From positions 1-37,459 of the forward strand of contig NZ_AXAU01000036.1 of NCBI RefSeq assembly GCF_000472965.1: a stretch of 37,459 bases of DNA, read 5' to 3'. This stretch comes from Bradyrhizobium murdochi (GTDB taxonomy: Bacteria > Pseudomonadota > Alphaproteobacteria > Rhizobiales > Xanthobacteraceae). Position 1 is the first letter of the stretch. Each line of letters opens with the position of its first letter. This document shows, one piece after another, positions 24,387-33,477 of the stretch. The notes under the pieces are model-generated. The model had not been told where the DNA came from. It did not search any database and saw only the letters and a list, made by a program, of their open reading frames with translations. Made by a program: the position numbers and the translations under genes.

Positions 24387-26828
24387 ATGCCTCAAATCCT
24401 CGGCCGGAGGCTTCAACCGGCGTCCGGCCCCACACGATTACTGGTGCGGCCGCCGGGCGGCGAGATCACAGGCGGCGCAGCGAGCACCACAATGCTTCAA
24501 ACTAGTATGTTAAATGTCGAGAAAAGCCGCAGTCCTCAGGCCGGTCCGGCGCCCAGCGACGATGCCGGATCTGGCGGCGTGGCGGAGCTTGTCAATCTCG
24601 CGTTGGGCCTGTTGCGACGCCAATATCTCGTGATCATCCTTACCGCGGTATTCGCATTAACATCCTGTATAATCTACCTGCGGATCACCCCACCGACCTA
24701 TACCGCGCGTGTGCAAGTCCTTCTGGCAAACCCCCGGGCACAGTTCGTTCAGCAGCAGTCGATACTTTCGGAGCCAGCCTTCGATCTCAACCAGATCGAG
24801 ACCCAGATCCAGGTGCTCAAATCGAGCGCGCTGGCAACTTCAGTGATCACGCAGCTCAACCTCGTCAATGACCCTGATTTCAGCGGTTCGGGACCGTCCT
24901 TATCCTCGTTATGGCACGGAACACCAACAGGGAACTCGACTCCGCCGGATCAATCCAAGGCCGGTGCTCCGGAAAGGCTGTCGGATGCCGTTATCGCGGC
25001 GTTCCAGGACCGACTCTCGGCAAACCGGGTCGGCATGAGCAGCATACTGGAGATCAGCTTCAATTCGAGTAACGCCGAACGGGCCGCGCAAATCGCGAAT
25101 GCGGTAGCAAAGGCATACATCACGGAGCAGTTGACCGCGAAATTCGAAGCCAATCGAAGTGCAACGACTTGGCTTCAGGACAGGCTGCGCGATCTTGGCG
25201 ACCAGGCGCTCAACGCCGAACGGGAAGTTAACCAATATAAGTCTCAGAACAACATCGTTTCCCCGGAAGGAAAGTCGATCGACGAACAGCAGGTCACAGA
25301 GCTCAATAATCGACTAATGGCCACTCGGGCGCTGCTGACCGAAGCATCGGCGAGGTTGAGTCAGTATGAAGCCATCTTGCGCACCAACCCCGCAAATTCG
25401 TCTTCGATGGGCACCCTGGACGCAGTTGGCTCCGACGTCAGCAGCAATCCGATTATAAATGCTCTCCGACAACAGTATCTTGAACTGACGAGACGCGAAA
25501 ACGAGTATTCGGCCAGATTCGGCCCAAACCATCAGGCCGTCCTCACTCTCCGCAATCGTATGCGCGATCTGCGTTCTTCGATTTTCGAGGAGGTCAGAAG
25601 GCTTGCCGAAAACACCCGAAATGACCTCGAAGTCGCCAAACAGCGAGAGAAACAGATTGAGAAACAGCTCGCCGAGGCGGTGGTCCAATCGCGCACAACG
25701 AATGCGGCTGAACTGACCATCAGGGAACTGGAAAATCGTGCGAAGGGTTTGCGCAGCCTGTCTGACATGTTCCAGCAGCGCTACATCGGCTCCAAGCAAC
25801 AGGAGAGTTTTCCCATCTCCGAGACGAGGGTGATCCAGCCTGCCTTGCCGCCGCAGAGCAAGAGCAAGCCGAAAAGCAAGGTAGTCATGGCGCTGGGCTT
25901 GATTGGCGGCATCGGCTTCGGGGTCATGTTGGGCTTGTTCCGAGAGCTAATGGATCGGGTCTTTCGCACCTCCGCCCAGATCGAAGCCGAATTGGGACTA
26001 CCATGCCTCGCATTGGTGCCGGAGCTCGTCGTGCCGCGGTTGCCGATACGCAGAGCCAAATCGCGCTCGACCGATGGGGATCTAGGTCAGCGAACCATTG
26101 CGAGGGATTCGGCTATCCATCGTGCCGTCGTTGACAGGCCGCTATCGAGGTTCGCCGAGGCGATACGTTCGATCAAGCTGGCAATCGACCTCAATGCGAC
26201 CAAGACCTCAAATCAGGTTATTGGCATCACCTCGGCTCTGCCCAATGAGGGCAAGACAACAATTGCAGCTTCGCTGGCGCAGCTCGTTGGGCATGGTGGA
26301 AAGAGCGTCATCATCGTCGACTGCGACCTGAGGAATCCCTCACTGTCCTCCAGTCTCGCACCAAATGCAGCCGCCGGCATAATCGAGGTCACCAGTGGCA
26401 GCCAGTCGATAGAAGAGACAGTTTGGCGGGACCCAACGACGAACCTGGCTTTCTTGCCGGCCGTTCGGCGGAGTGACCTGCTGCACAGCAGCGAACTCCT
26501 TTCAACTGACTCGATGCACAAGCTCTTCGACCGACTACGGGCGAGCTATGACTACGTCATCGTCGATCTTCCCCCCCTGACTCCATTGGTTGATGTTCGC
26601 GCCACAACACAGCTCGTCGACCACTTTATCTTGGTTGTCGAATGGGGGCAGACGAAGATCGACGTCGTCAAGCACGCCCTCCACACCGCGCCCACCATCC
26701 ACGACAGCCTGATCGGCACTGTTCTCAACAAAACCGACATCAAGGCAATGGCTCGCTACGACAGCTATCTGCGCGACTACTACAGCGACGACCATTGCGC
26801 CCGCTATGGCCTGTCCAACTCCGGCTAA
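24387..26828 (+). CDS. exoP: ExoP/Wzc-type polysaccharide co-polymerase and tyrosine autokinase
   Basis: 813-residue inner-membrane protein that sets chain length and drives export. The Wzz-type first membrane helix is about residues 78-99 (YLVIILTAVFALTSCIIYL), a periplasmic coiled coil spans roughly 220-470, and the second helix lies near 505-522 (VMALGLIGGIGFGVMLGLF). The cytoplasmic BY-kinase has Walker A PNEGKTT (Lys623), Walker A' VIIVDCD (Asp645, Asp647) and Walker B YVIVDLPPL (Asp727). A C-terminal tyrosine cluster (Tyr 791, 794, 798, 799, 807) is the autophosphorylation site in this family. ATG 24387 has no clear ribosome site; 24492 is an alternative. Wza follows. Confidence 0.92.
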   Translation: MPQILGRRLQPASGPTRLLVRPPGGEITGGAASTTMLQTSMLNVEKSRSPQAGPAPSDDAGSGGVAELVNLALGLLRRQYLVIILTAVFALTSCIIYLRITPPTYTARVQVLLANPRAQFVQQQSILSEPAFDLNQIETQIQVLKSSALATSVITQLNLVNDPDFSGSGPSLSSLWHGTPTGNSTPPDQSKAGAPERLSDAVIAAFQDRLSANRVGMSSILEISFNSSNAERAAQIANAVAKAYITEQLTAKFEANRSATTWLQDRLRDLGDQALNAEREVNQYKSQNNIVSPEGKSIDEQQVTELNNRLMATRALLTEASARLSQYEAILRTNPANSSSMGTLDAVGSDVSSNPIINALRQQYLELTRRENEYSARFGPNHQAVLTLRNRMRDLRSSIFEEVRRLAENTRNDLEVAKQREKQIEKQLAEAVVQSRTTNAAELTIRELENRAKGLRSLSDMFQQRYIGSKQQESFPISETRVIQPALPPQSKSKPKSKVVMALGLIGGIGFGVMLGLFRELMDRVFRTSAQIEAELGLPCLALVPELVVPRLPIRRAKSRSTDGDLGQRTIARDSAIHRAVVDRPLSRFAEAIRSIKLAIDLNATKTSNQVIGITSALPNEGKTTIAASLAQLVGHGGKSVIIVDCDLRNPSLSSSLAPNAAAGIIEVTSGSQSIEETVWRDPTTNLAFLPAVRRSDLLHSSELLSTDSMHKLFDRLRASYDYVIVDLPPLTPLVDVRATTQLVDHFILVVEWGQTKIDVVKHALHTAPTIHDSLIGTVLNKTDIKAMARYDSYLRDYYSDDHCARYGLSNSG

Positions 26829-27001
26829 GCAGGGATTTGTTATCCTATCTCGGTGATAATTAGTTGGTTGCGCGGGCTGCCACTGTTGTAGCCGCGCAAC
26901 ACACGGGCACTGCTTTTCAGATAGATAGACGAACAGGCTGGTTCGATTCGCTCGACGGTGCCAACGTGCCCGGCGATTGGTCTCAGTTGATAGTTGGGGG
27001 A

Positions 27002-28249
27002 ATGGCTCTGATCCGCACGCTGCACATTGGCGCGAGAATCGCGGTCGGCATTATGACCCTGTTCTGTGCCGGATGTATCATTACGCCGGGTAGCGGCCCG
27101 TTGGGCGCGGACGTCCAGAGGGCAAAGGAAGGCAGCGAGCCGGCCGTCCTCCCCTACGCGCTGGTCAAGCTGACCCCGGAAGTCGTCAACATTCTTGGAA
27201 ACCACATACCCAGGCTATCCACGGCGTTTGCCGCTCAAACGCCGCCGAAAGCATTTCGCTTCGGGATCGGCGACATTGTCAGTGTCACTATTTTTGAGGC
27301 CGCAGCCGGCGGTCTTTTCACGTCCGAAGCGGGCGTTCGCGCTGGCAACTTTGTCACTATTCCCAACCAAGCGGTCGACGAACAAGGCAATATCTCGGTT
27401 CCATACGCGGGTTCTATTCGGGCCAAGGGCCGCACGCCCTTCGAGATTAGCAAGGAGATCACGGACAAACTCAAGGCTCGCGCCCTTGAACCGCAAGTCG
27501 TGGTCAACCTCGCGACGCAGAACACTTCTTTGATTACCGTCCTTGGGGATGTGCGAACCGCCGGTCGTTTTCCGGCAAGTCCTTCTGGCGAACGCGTCCT
27601 CGATGCGATTGCACGTGCGGGCGGCCCATCTGCGCAAGGCTACGACACCTGGGTCTCACTTAAACGGATGGGGCATCGTGCGAGTGTGCCATTTGGCGCG
27701 CTGATGTATGAGCCTGCCAATGACATTTATGTGCTCCCCAACGACGTCATCTACCTATTCAATATGCCGCAGACCTTCGTCGCGTTTGGTGCCGGTGGAA
27801 CCCAAGGCCAATTCAAGTTCGACGCGTGGCGCCTGTCGCTGGCAGAGGCGATCGGAAAACAAGGTGGACTGAACGACTCTCAAGCCGATCCAGCGGCGGT
27901 GTATCTCTACCGCGGCGAAACGCGGGCGGTTGCCAAAGAGATCGGCATCGACGTCAGGCCTTTTCAGGGCGACATCATTCCGATCATTTTTCACGTAAAC
28001 CTTCGGGATCCATCGGGCTATTTCCTGGCCCAGTCATTCCAGATGCGGAACAAGGACGTCATCTACACATCTAACTCGGTTAGCGTGGAAACCACCAAGT
28101 TCCTGGTCTTCCTGAGAACCATCATGGCGACCGTGAACGACCCGATCATCTACGCAACCAACTTCTTTGCGCTCAAGGCTGCTGCCTCGGGCACCGGAAC
28201 GACGACGATTATCACAACGCCGCCGCCGATTACGACCACCACCCCATAG
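27002..28249 (+). CDS. Wza-type outer-membrane polysaccharide export lipoprotein
   Basis: 415 residues. A lipoprotein-like signal peptide (MALIRTLHIGARIAVGIMTL) ends in CAGC with Cys25 as the likely lipidated residue; position -3 is Cys rather than the usual Leu. The Poly_export domain is seen in FRFGIGDIVSVTIFEAA and VDEQGNISVPYAGSIRAKGR, then SLBB-like segments follow (ITVLGDVRTAGRFPASPSGE, VLDAIARAGG). Wza octamers form the channel through the outer membrane; here it would work with ExoP. ATG 27002 gives a proper signal peptide; the open frame extends to 26864 but adds only non-protein-like residues. A Thr/Pro-rich tail ends the protein. Confidence 0.9.
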   Translation: MALIRTLHIGARIAVGIMTLFCAGCIITPGSGPLGADVQRAKEGSEPAVLPYALVKLTPEVVNILGNHIPRLSTAFAAQTPPKAFRFGIGDIVSVTIFEAAAGGLFTSEAGVRAGNFVTIPNQAVDEQGNISVPYAGSIRAKGRTPFEISKEITDKLKARALEPQVVVNLATQNTSLITVLGDVRTAGRFPASPSGERVLDAIARAGGPSAQGYDTWVSLKRMGHRASVPFGALMYEPANDIYVLPNDVIYLFNMPQTFVAFGAGGTQGQFKFDAWRLSLAEAIGKQGGLNDSQADPAAVYLYRGETRAVAKEIGIDVRPFQGDIIPIIFHVNLRDPSGYFLAQSFQMRNKDVIYTSNSVSVETTKFLVFLRTIMATVNDPIIYATNFFALKAAASGTGTTTIITTPPPITTTTP

Positions 28250-28456
28250 TCGTTGAGTTCCCGGCTGAACAACCGGAACACGCGGGCTGATGCGGTCAAT
28301 AGATCTGAGTATCGGTCCTCCGGGTCGCAAGTGACCACGCCGGCGCACGGCTTCCGCCAAGGAACTGCTCTTCGTATCAGGCTGTCCTGCTCGCGCCATA
28401 GCGGCGCAGCATCGCGCAGCCACGCTGCATAACGACTTTGACCCGCCAGCAACCGA
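28250..28456. other. Spacer after wza before the IS element
   Basis: About 200 GC-rich bases. An imperfect hairpin (GTTCCCGG with CCGGAAC) at about 28258-28280 could serve as a weak terminator. No gene recognised. Confidence 0.35.
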
Positions 28457-28464
28457 TGCTGACC
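28457..28464. repeat. Target-site duplication, left copy
   Basis: TGCTGACC directly before the left inverted repeat; an identical copy lies at 31325-31332. Eight bases is the duplication size of IS66-family elements. Confidence 0.9.
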
Positions 28465-28487
28465 GTATCCGTCCGGTGAAGGCCGCC
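28465..28487 (+). repeat. Left terminal inverted repeat of the IS66 element
   Basis: Begins GTATCCGTCCGGTGAAGG. 18 of 23 bases match the reverse complement of the right end, including the shared CGTCCGGTGA core. Confidence 0.85.
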
Positions 28488-28522
28488 TTGCCGAATGAGG
28501 CGTGTTGTTGAGTACTGTCCTT

Positions 28523-29347
28523 ATGGACGGTGATAGGCGCAGTGCCCAAGTCGAACGGCTTGAAGTGGTGGACACGGGCCGGCGACGGCGCTGGTCCGAG
28601 GATGAGCAGCTCAAGATCGTCCTGGAGAGCTTACAGACGCCGCGCCAAGTCGCGGCAACAGCGCGGCGGTATGGTGTTTCGCGCTCATTACTACTGCGAT
28701 GGCGACGGTCGTTTCGGCCTGAGCCGAAGGATGCCGTCCATCAACCTAGCTTCGTACCGGCGATGGTGGTCGCGGAATCAGGGCCGACGCCTTGTCCAGT
28801 TGCGCCGGCCAGCAGCGGGTCGATCGAGATCGAGTTTGCTGCCAAGGCTCGGATGCGGATCACGAGTACGGTCGACTCGGCGACGCTGAAGGCCGCCGTG
28901 GCGGCGCCTACGGTGATCCCCACTGCGTCAGGCGTACGGGTGTGGATTGCGACTGGCCACACCGATATGCGTCGCGGCATGAACTCGCTGGCCTTGCTCG
29001 TGCAGGAAGCCTTCAAACGAGACCCGCACGGCGACGACCTCTACGTGTTCCGTGGCAAGAGCGGCAAGCTCATCAAGATCCATTGGCATGATGGACTGGG
29101 CATGTCGCTTTATGCCAAGCGGCTGGAGCGTGGCCGCTTTCTCTGGCCGTCGTCGGCTGATGGTGTGGTGACAATCACCCCAGCCCAGCTTGGCTACCTG
29201 CTGGAGGGCATCGACTGGCGGATGCCGCAACATACCTGGCGACCGCAGGCGGCTGGCTGGTCGCTGGGATTTGAATCGGTGGTACGATCAGCGGTTCGGA
29301 CAGAGACCGCATCTTGTGATTCTCTGGTCGGCGATGGGCGCCGATGA
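28523..29347 (+). pseudogene. IS66 tnpA and tnpB fused into one frame
   Basis: A single 274-codon frame from ATG 28523. Residues 1-128 match IS66 TnpA: a helix-turn-helix type start with RRRRWSEDEQLKIVLESL and PRQVAATARRYGVSRSLLLR. Then TnpB follows in frame from GTG 28913: ASGVRVWIATGHTDMRRGM, YVFRGKSGKLIKIHWHDGLG, YLLEGIDWRMPQHTWRP. In intact elements the two genes are separate and overlap. Removing one C at 28907-28908 would restore GCG CTA CGG TGA, ending TnpA with the TGA overlapping the TnpB GTG. TnpB also reads through its usual end (TGG at 29258 after WRPQAAG) for 29 extra codons into tnpC. Confidence 0.8.
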
Positions 29348-30804
29348 TTCTCTTCCTGACGATGTGACCACGCTCCAGGCCATGCTGCGCGCCGAGCGAG
29401 CGGCCCGGTTGGCCGCGGAGGCGGAAGCCCAGGCGCGGACATTGCTGATCGAGAAGCTCAAACTCACGATCAGGAAGCTGCGGCACGAGCAGTTCGGACA
29501 GTCCTCCGAGCGCGGCGCATTGCTGGACCAGCTCGAGTTACAGCTCGCCGACCTTGAGGAGAACGCGGCGCAAGCCGAGACCGCGGCCCAGATGGCAGCC
29601 GAGAAGATTGCGGTGCCATCGTTCGAGCGCCGCAAGCCAGCCCGCCGGCCGCTGCCGGAGCATTTGCCGCGGGAGCGCATTGTCTATCCGGTGCCTGCCA
29701 CTGCCCATGCTGCGGCGACAGCCGATTGTGCAAGGTTGGCGAGGACGTGACCGAGACGCTGGAGCTCGTTCCGCGCCAGTGGAAGGTGATCCAGCACGTG
29801 CGCGAGAAGCTCGTCTGCCGGGCCTGCGAAGCGATCACCCAGCCGCCGGCCCCCTCGCATCCGATTGCGCGCGGGCGTGCAGGGCCCAAGCTGCTGGCCC
29901 ACGTTCTGTTTGCCAAGTACGGCCTGCACCTGCCGCTCAATCGTCAGAGCGACGTCTACCAGCCTGAAGGCGTCGAGCTTGACGTATCGACGCTCGCGGA
30001 CTGGGTGGGCGCCGCGGCGGCAACCCTGATGCCGCTGGTAGATGCGATCCGGAGCCACGTCTTCGCGGCAGAGCGCATCCACGCGGATGACACCACGGTG
30101 CCGGTCCTGGAAGGGCAAGACCCGGACCGGCCGGCTCTGGACCTATGTGCGCGACGACCGTCCATTTGCCGGCCCAGATCCGCCGGCGGCCGTGTTCTTC
30201 TACTCGCCCGATCGTGGCGGTGCGCATCCGGAGCAGCAACTGGCGGGCTATGCCGGACTGATGCAGGCCGACGCCTACGCCGGCTTTGGCAGGCTCTACG
30301 AGGCCAATCGCAAGGGCGGCCCGATAAGGCGCCGATCGCGGCCGAGGCGGTCAAGCGCGTCGAAGTTCTGTTCGCCATCGAGCGCGAGATCAATGGCCTT
30401 GCGCCGCAAGAGCGTCTGCGCGTGCGCCAGGAACGTAGCGCCCGTTGGTCATCGAGTTGGAGGCGTGGCTACGCGAGCAGCGCGCCAGGCTCTCTAGGAA
30501 CAACGACACGGCCAAGGCGATCAAATACTGCCTTGGCCGCTGGGATGCCTTCACCCGTTTCCTCGATGATGGGCGTCTTTACATGTCGAACAATGCCGCC
30601 GAACGCGAACTACGGGCCGTCGCCGTCGGAAGAAAGAATTGGACCTTCGCAGGCTCTGATGAGGGCGGCCGGCGTGCGGCTGCGATCTACACTCTGATCG
30701 CCACCGCCAAGCTCAACAACATCGACCCTCAGGCTTGGCTCGCCGATGTCCTGGCCCGCCTGCCGGATCACTCTGCCAAGCGCATTTCCGAACTCCTGCC
30801 TTAG
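29334..30804 (+). pseudogene. IS66 tnpC transposase, frameshifted and deleted
   Basis: DDE transposase of the element in pieces. From ATG 29334: LQAMLRAERAARLAAEAEA and the leucine-zipper part KLRHEQFGQSSERGALLDQL. A one-base loss near 29702 then breaks the zinc-ribbon region (CPCCGD read in the next frame), continuing LCKVGEDVTETLELVPRQWK. A second shift falls near 30112 (GKTRTGRLWTYVRDDRPF is in another frame). Near 30322 the usual segment with CWAHxRRxFF is missing between ANRKGGP and KAPIAAEAVKR. A further shift near 30440 precedes ELEAWLREQRARLSRN, and the end has SNNAAERELRAVAVGRKNWT. The catalytic domain is therefore incomplete and the element cannot move on its own. Confidence 0.85.
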
Positions 30805-30919
30805 AATTGGCAGGCGAGCGCAACGCGAGCGGCTGCCTGACGCTCGCAGCGGCCTCCGCTCCGACCTGGAGGATGTTGGTTTGCACGCTTACATCCTCCT
30901 GAACCGAAGGGAGAGGTCG

Positions 30920-31264
30920 GTGCCAAGTTCCAATTACCGCTTGTTCGAACAGGCCATGCGCAAGCGCAAGCCGGTCTTCTGCGTGTATGAGGGTTATCCC
31001 CGTGAACTCTGTCCCATCATCCTCGGCCATTCGCAACAGCAGGAGAAGGTGCTCACCTATCAGTTCGGCGGCCAAAGCAAATCGGGTCTGCCGCGAGAAG
31101 GCCAGTGGCGTTGTCTATGGCTTGCAAAGGTAAGCGCGGCTCAACTTCGCGATGGGCCCTGGCGAACCGGTTCCAGCCATACCCAGCCACAAGGCTGCGT
31201 CGAGATCGTCGACCTCGATGTGAACCCTCACAGCCCATATCAGCCGAAGCGCCCGCTATCCTAA
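30920..31264 (+). CDS. WYL-like passenger protein of the IS66 element
   Basis: 114 residues, GTG 30920 to the stop at 31262-31264, wholly inside the IS between tnpC and the right repeat. AGGGAG lies 6 nt upstream. The sequence runs KRKPVFCVYEGYPRELCPII, VLTYQFGGQSKSGLPREG, QWRCLWLAKVSAAQLRDGPW and ends VEIVDLDVNP. The strand pattern (VYEG.PR.L.P, then QWRCLWLAKV) looks like a stand-alone WYL-type ligand-sensing domain with no DNA-binding part. Passenger genes are uncommon in IS66 elements. Function unknown; regulation or a host-derived cargo are both possible. Confidence 0.6.
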   Translation: MPSSNYRLFEQAMRKRKPVFCVYEGYPRELCPIILGHSQQQEKVLTYQFGGQSKSGLPREGQWRCLWLAKVSAAQLRDGPWRTGSSHTQPQGCVEIVDLDVNPHSPYQPKRPLS

Positions 31265-31301
31265 CCGTACCGCGCCAGCACCCGACCGAACCTTCTACCC
31301 C

Positions 31302-31324
31302 GGGGGTCCTCACCGGACGCTTAC
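31302..31324 (-). repeat. Right terminal inverted repeat of the IS66 element
   Basis: Ends ACCGGACGCTTAC; its reverse complement starts GTAAGCGTCCGGTGAGG, the standard IS66 terminus, and pairs with the left end. Confidence 0.88.
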
Positions 31325-31332
31325 TGCTGACC
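31325..31332. repeat. Target-site duplication, right copy
   Basis: TGCTGACC, identical to 28457-28464. Confidence 0.9.
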
Positions 31333-31373
31333 GGAGGGCGACCAGCATTGGGCAGATCGATCCCGCTAGGATG

Positions 31374-31391
31374 ATCATCATCATCATCATC
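31374..31391. repeat. ATC trinucleotide repeat (six copies)
   Basis: Six perfect ATC units between the IS element and the priming transferase gene. It is a simple-sequence tract in untranslated DNA. Confidence 0.8.
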
Positions 31392-31440
31392 ACCAGTCGG
31401 CGATGCGGCGCTCCACTAGGAGTTGCCGCATGGATCATTC

Positions 31441-31584
31441 CCGCATGAGAAACCGGCGCCGCGATAATCAGCGTCCAAAAATAACTCGACTAATTTAATT
31501 CGATGCGGTTTTTGCTTGATTTATTTAATGCGTTAATAATAGATTAAACTTATTGCAGAAAGCCTCGAACAGTCTGGTTCTGGC
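31441..31584 (+). promoter_or_regulatory. AT-rich promoter region of the priming transferase with ATTTAATT box
   Basis: Positions 31480-31560 are strongly AT-rich, with the exact ATTTAATT at 31493-31500 and the near-match ATTTAATG at about 31522. The gene starts at 31585. The IS insertion left this region intact. Confidence 0.45.
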
Positions 31585-33063
31585 ATGAACTTTATTAACC
31601 GAAACGTTGCAGCCGGCCTCCACGAGGAGATAGCCCTCGAACTGTACAGCCCTCCCTCGGGCGCACAGCGAAAATGGCCAATCCGATATAGGTCCATCGA
31701 GCTGGTCGCGATTTGTACTGATCTCGGCACCATCGTTCTCGCAAGCATCGTTTCAGTCTTCTTGTATCGGCTCTGCATTAGTTGGACCGCGGCCGGCTTC
31801 GCAAACGCCACTGGCTCGGCCATCGTCGTATCAGCGATGTTCGTATCGTTGTTAAAAATGCAAGGTATGTACAATCCAAGTGAACTACTGGTCCTGCGCA
31901 GTCAGGTTCGCGCCGTTTGCGGCGCCTTGCTATTCGCATTTATCGTTCTAGCCGCTGCGGCTGGCTCGCTCAACGTTAGTGACGAATACCCTCGCGGCGC
32001 CGGAATGGCCTTTGCCCTTACCAGTCTTGTATTACTCGTCATCGGACGAGCTCTCATTAAGAGCTTGCTCATGAGAGGCCTCAGCAAAAGAAAATTCGCC
32101 GGCGGCAATATCATTCTGATTTCTGATCAACCACAGTCTAGTGATGTGGGACTTTTGCCAACGCTGAACATGCTCGGATTTTGTGTGACCAAGCATTTCA
32201 GGTTGCCTTCGCCTCGTTTCGGTTCTGATCACCGCAAGCGGCTTAGCGCTCGCGTGATTGAAAATGCTCGCGGCTCAAACGTCGAGGAAATCATCGTTGA
32301 GGCAGATCCGAACCAGTGGTCGGAATTGCGTGCATTTGTCGCAGAACTGCGGGTTCTGCCAACTCCGGTCTCCTTTGTACCCGTCGGCGCGCTTTCGGAG
32401 ATGTTCAGGCGACCCACGCGGGACCTTGGCAGCACCGTATGCGTGGAAATCCAGCGAGGGCCACTTACATTCCTTGAGCGAGCCATCAAGCGGTTTACGG
32501 ATTTGGTCGGCGCCGGACTTGCCCTGGTTATTCTGTCGCCGCTGTTTGCTGTAGTTGTATTAGCGATCAAGCTGGACTCGTCTGGTCCGGTCCTTTTCAG
32601 GCAGCAACGCTGTGGCTTCAACGGTCGGAGTTTCTCAATCTACAAATTCCGCACCATGCGCGTGCTGGAAGACGGGCCATCGGTCATCCAGGCGCGGCCG
32701 GTCGATAGCCGTGTGACTCGCGTTGGAAAATGGCTGCGTCGGACGAGCATCGATGAGTTACCGCAGCTAATCAATGTGCTCTACGGAAGCATGTCACTTG
32801 TCGGGCCGCGGCCGCACGCCATCTCTCAAGACGGCCAGTTTGATAAGGTTGTCCGCAATTATGCCTTCCGGCGGCGCGTGAAGCCCGGGTTGACGGGTTG
32901 GGCACAGATACACGGGTGTCGAGGACCCACACCCACCGCCGCCTCGATTGAACGGCGGGTTGAGTACGACCTTTGGTACATCGACAACTGGAGCGCTCGA
33001 TTGGATCTGGCGATCCTGGTCCAGACACCGATTGAGGTGCTGCGCGGTCGCAACGCCTACTAG
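31585..33063 (+). CDS. Undecaprenyl-phosphate glycosyl-1-phosphate transferase (WcaJ/ExoY-type priming enzyme)
   Basis: 492-residue polytopic enzyme that transfers a sugar-1-phosphate to undecaprenyl phosphate, the first step of the EPS unit. About four N-terminal membrane helices (for example LVAICTDLGTIVLASIVSVF and GALLFAFIVLAAAAGSL) and a soluble middle domain precede a membrane re-entrant helix (LVGAGLALVILSPLFAVVVL) and the catalytic Bac_transf region: KFRTMR, RVGKWLRRTSIDELPQLINV, LVGPRPHA, RRRVKPGLTGWAQIHG and EYDLWYIDNWS. Full length for the WcaJ class, longer than ExoY. ATG 31585 has only a weak ribosome site. It follows exoP and wza on the same strand, now separated by the IS element. 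Confidence 0.92.
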   Translation: MNFINRNVAAGLHEEIALELYSPPSGAQRKWPIRYRSIELVAICTDLGTIVLASIVSVFLYRLCISWTAAGFANATGSAIVVSAMFVSLLKMQGMYNPSELLVLRSQVRAVCGALLFAFIVLAAAAGSLNVSDEYPRGAGMAFALTSLVLLVIGRALIKSLLMRGLSKRKFAGGNIILISDQPQSSDVGLLPTLNMLGFCVTKHFRLPSPRFGSDHRKRLSARVIENARGSNVEEIIVEADPNQWSELRAFVAELRVLPTPVSFVPVGALSEMFRRPTRDLGSTVCVEIQRGPLTFLERAIKRFTDLVGAGLALVILSPLFAVVVLAIKLDSSGPVLFRQQRCGFNGRSFSIYKFRTMRVLEDGPSVIQARPVDSRVTRVGKWLRRTSIDELPQLINVLYGSMSLVGPRPHAISQDGQFDKVVRNYAFRRRVKPGLTGWAQIHGCRGPTPTAASIERRVEYDLWYIDNWSARLDLAILVQTPIEVLRGRNAY

Positions 33064-33477
33064 GCGCCAGAATTGGCCTGACAGTCGAGCAGATTGATCC
33101 GAACTGATTCAAGGCGCTCTCAGCGAGGCGGCACCTTGCAAGTCAACATAGCCGGCGTAGCGCCAACTCAAGCCCGGGAATTACGCGTCAGTGTTGTTTC
33201 TCTTGGACCAGAGCGTCAGCTATGTGCGCCAGAAGCGCCTGTTCGTCCGTTTGGATCGTTTGGCGAACGCTTTGAGCGCGCGACGTCCTCTTTTCGCCTT
33301 GTGGAAGGCCGGGCACCAGCCCATTCAGCTCATTCTTGATTTCTGTCCAATCCTGATTGGTCACCGCTTGCCTCTGCCGCGCATCGATAATGCCTGACGG
33401 CAAGTTATCTCAGTTCGCCAGCCGCGCCTCCAACCCATTAATCTTGTGGTTAATAATACAATACCTCGTCGATCAGC
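33064..33477. other. Intergenic region with one doubtful minus-strand frame
   Basis: 414 bases between the priming transferase (+) and the first H-NS gene (-), which converge here. A minus-strand frame at 33188-33403 (71 codons, TTG start, core DWTEIKNELNGLVPGLPQGE, then QTDEQALLAHIADALVQEK) has protein-like composition and a stop just 5' of its TTG. It could be a small gene; confidence about 0.35. Confidence 0.4.

Larger units (their letters stand above)
28465..31324 (+). mobile_element. IS66-family insertion sequence, inactivated, with a passenger gene
   Basis: 2860-bp element defined directly by 23-bp imperfect inverted repeats and a perfect 8-bp TGCTGACC duplication. Inside are tnpA and tnpB (fused in one frame), tnpC (broken by frameshifts and a deletion), and a WYL-like passenger gene before the right end. 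It inserted between wza and the priming transferase gene, both on the plus strand. Without it the gap would be about 470 bp. Retained duplication implies a fairly recent insertion, although the transposase has already decayed. Confidence 0.9.

Noticed and set aside
31374..31391. Six ATC copies considered as a phase-variation switch
   Set aside because: The tract is far (about 190 bp) upstream of the next start and is trinucleotide, so copy changes would not shift a reading frame; promoter spacing effects are not evident.
31371..31445. Tiny frame encoding Met followed by six Ile, from the ATC repeat
   Set aside because: A consequence of the trinucleotide repeat; too short and without family or reliable start context.
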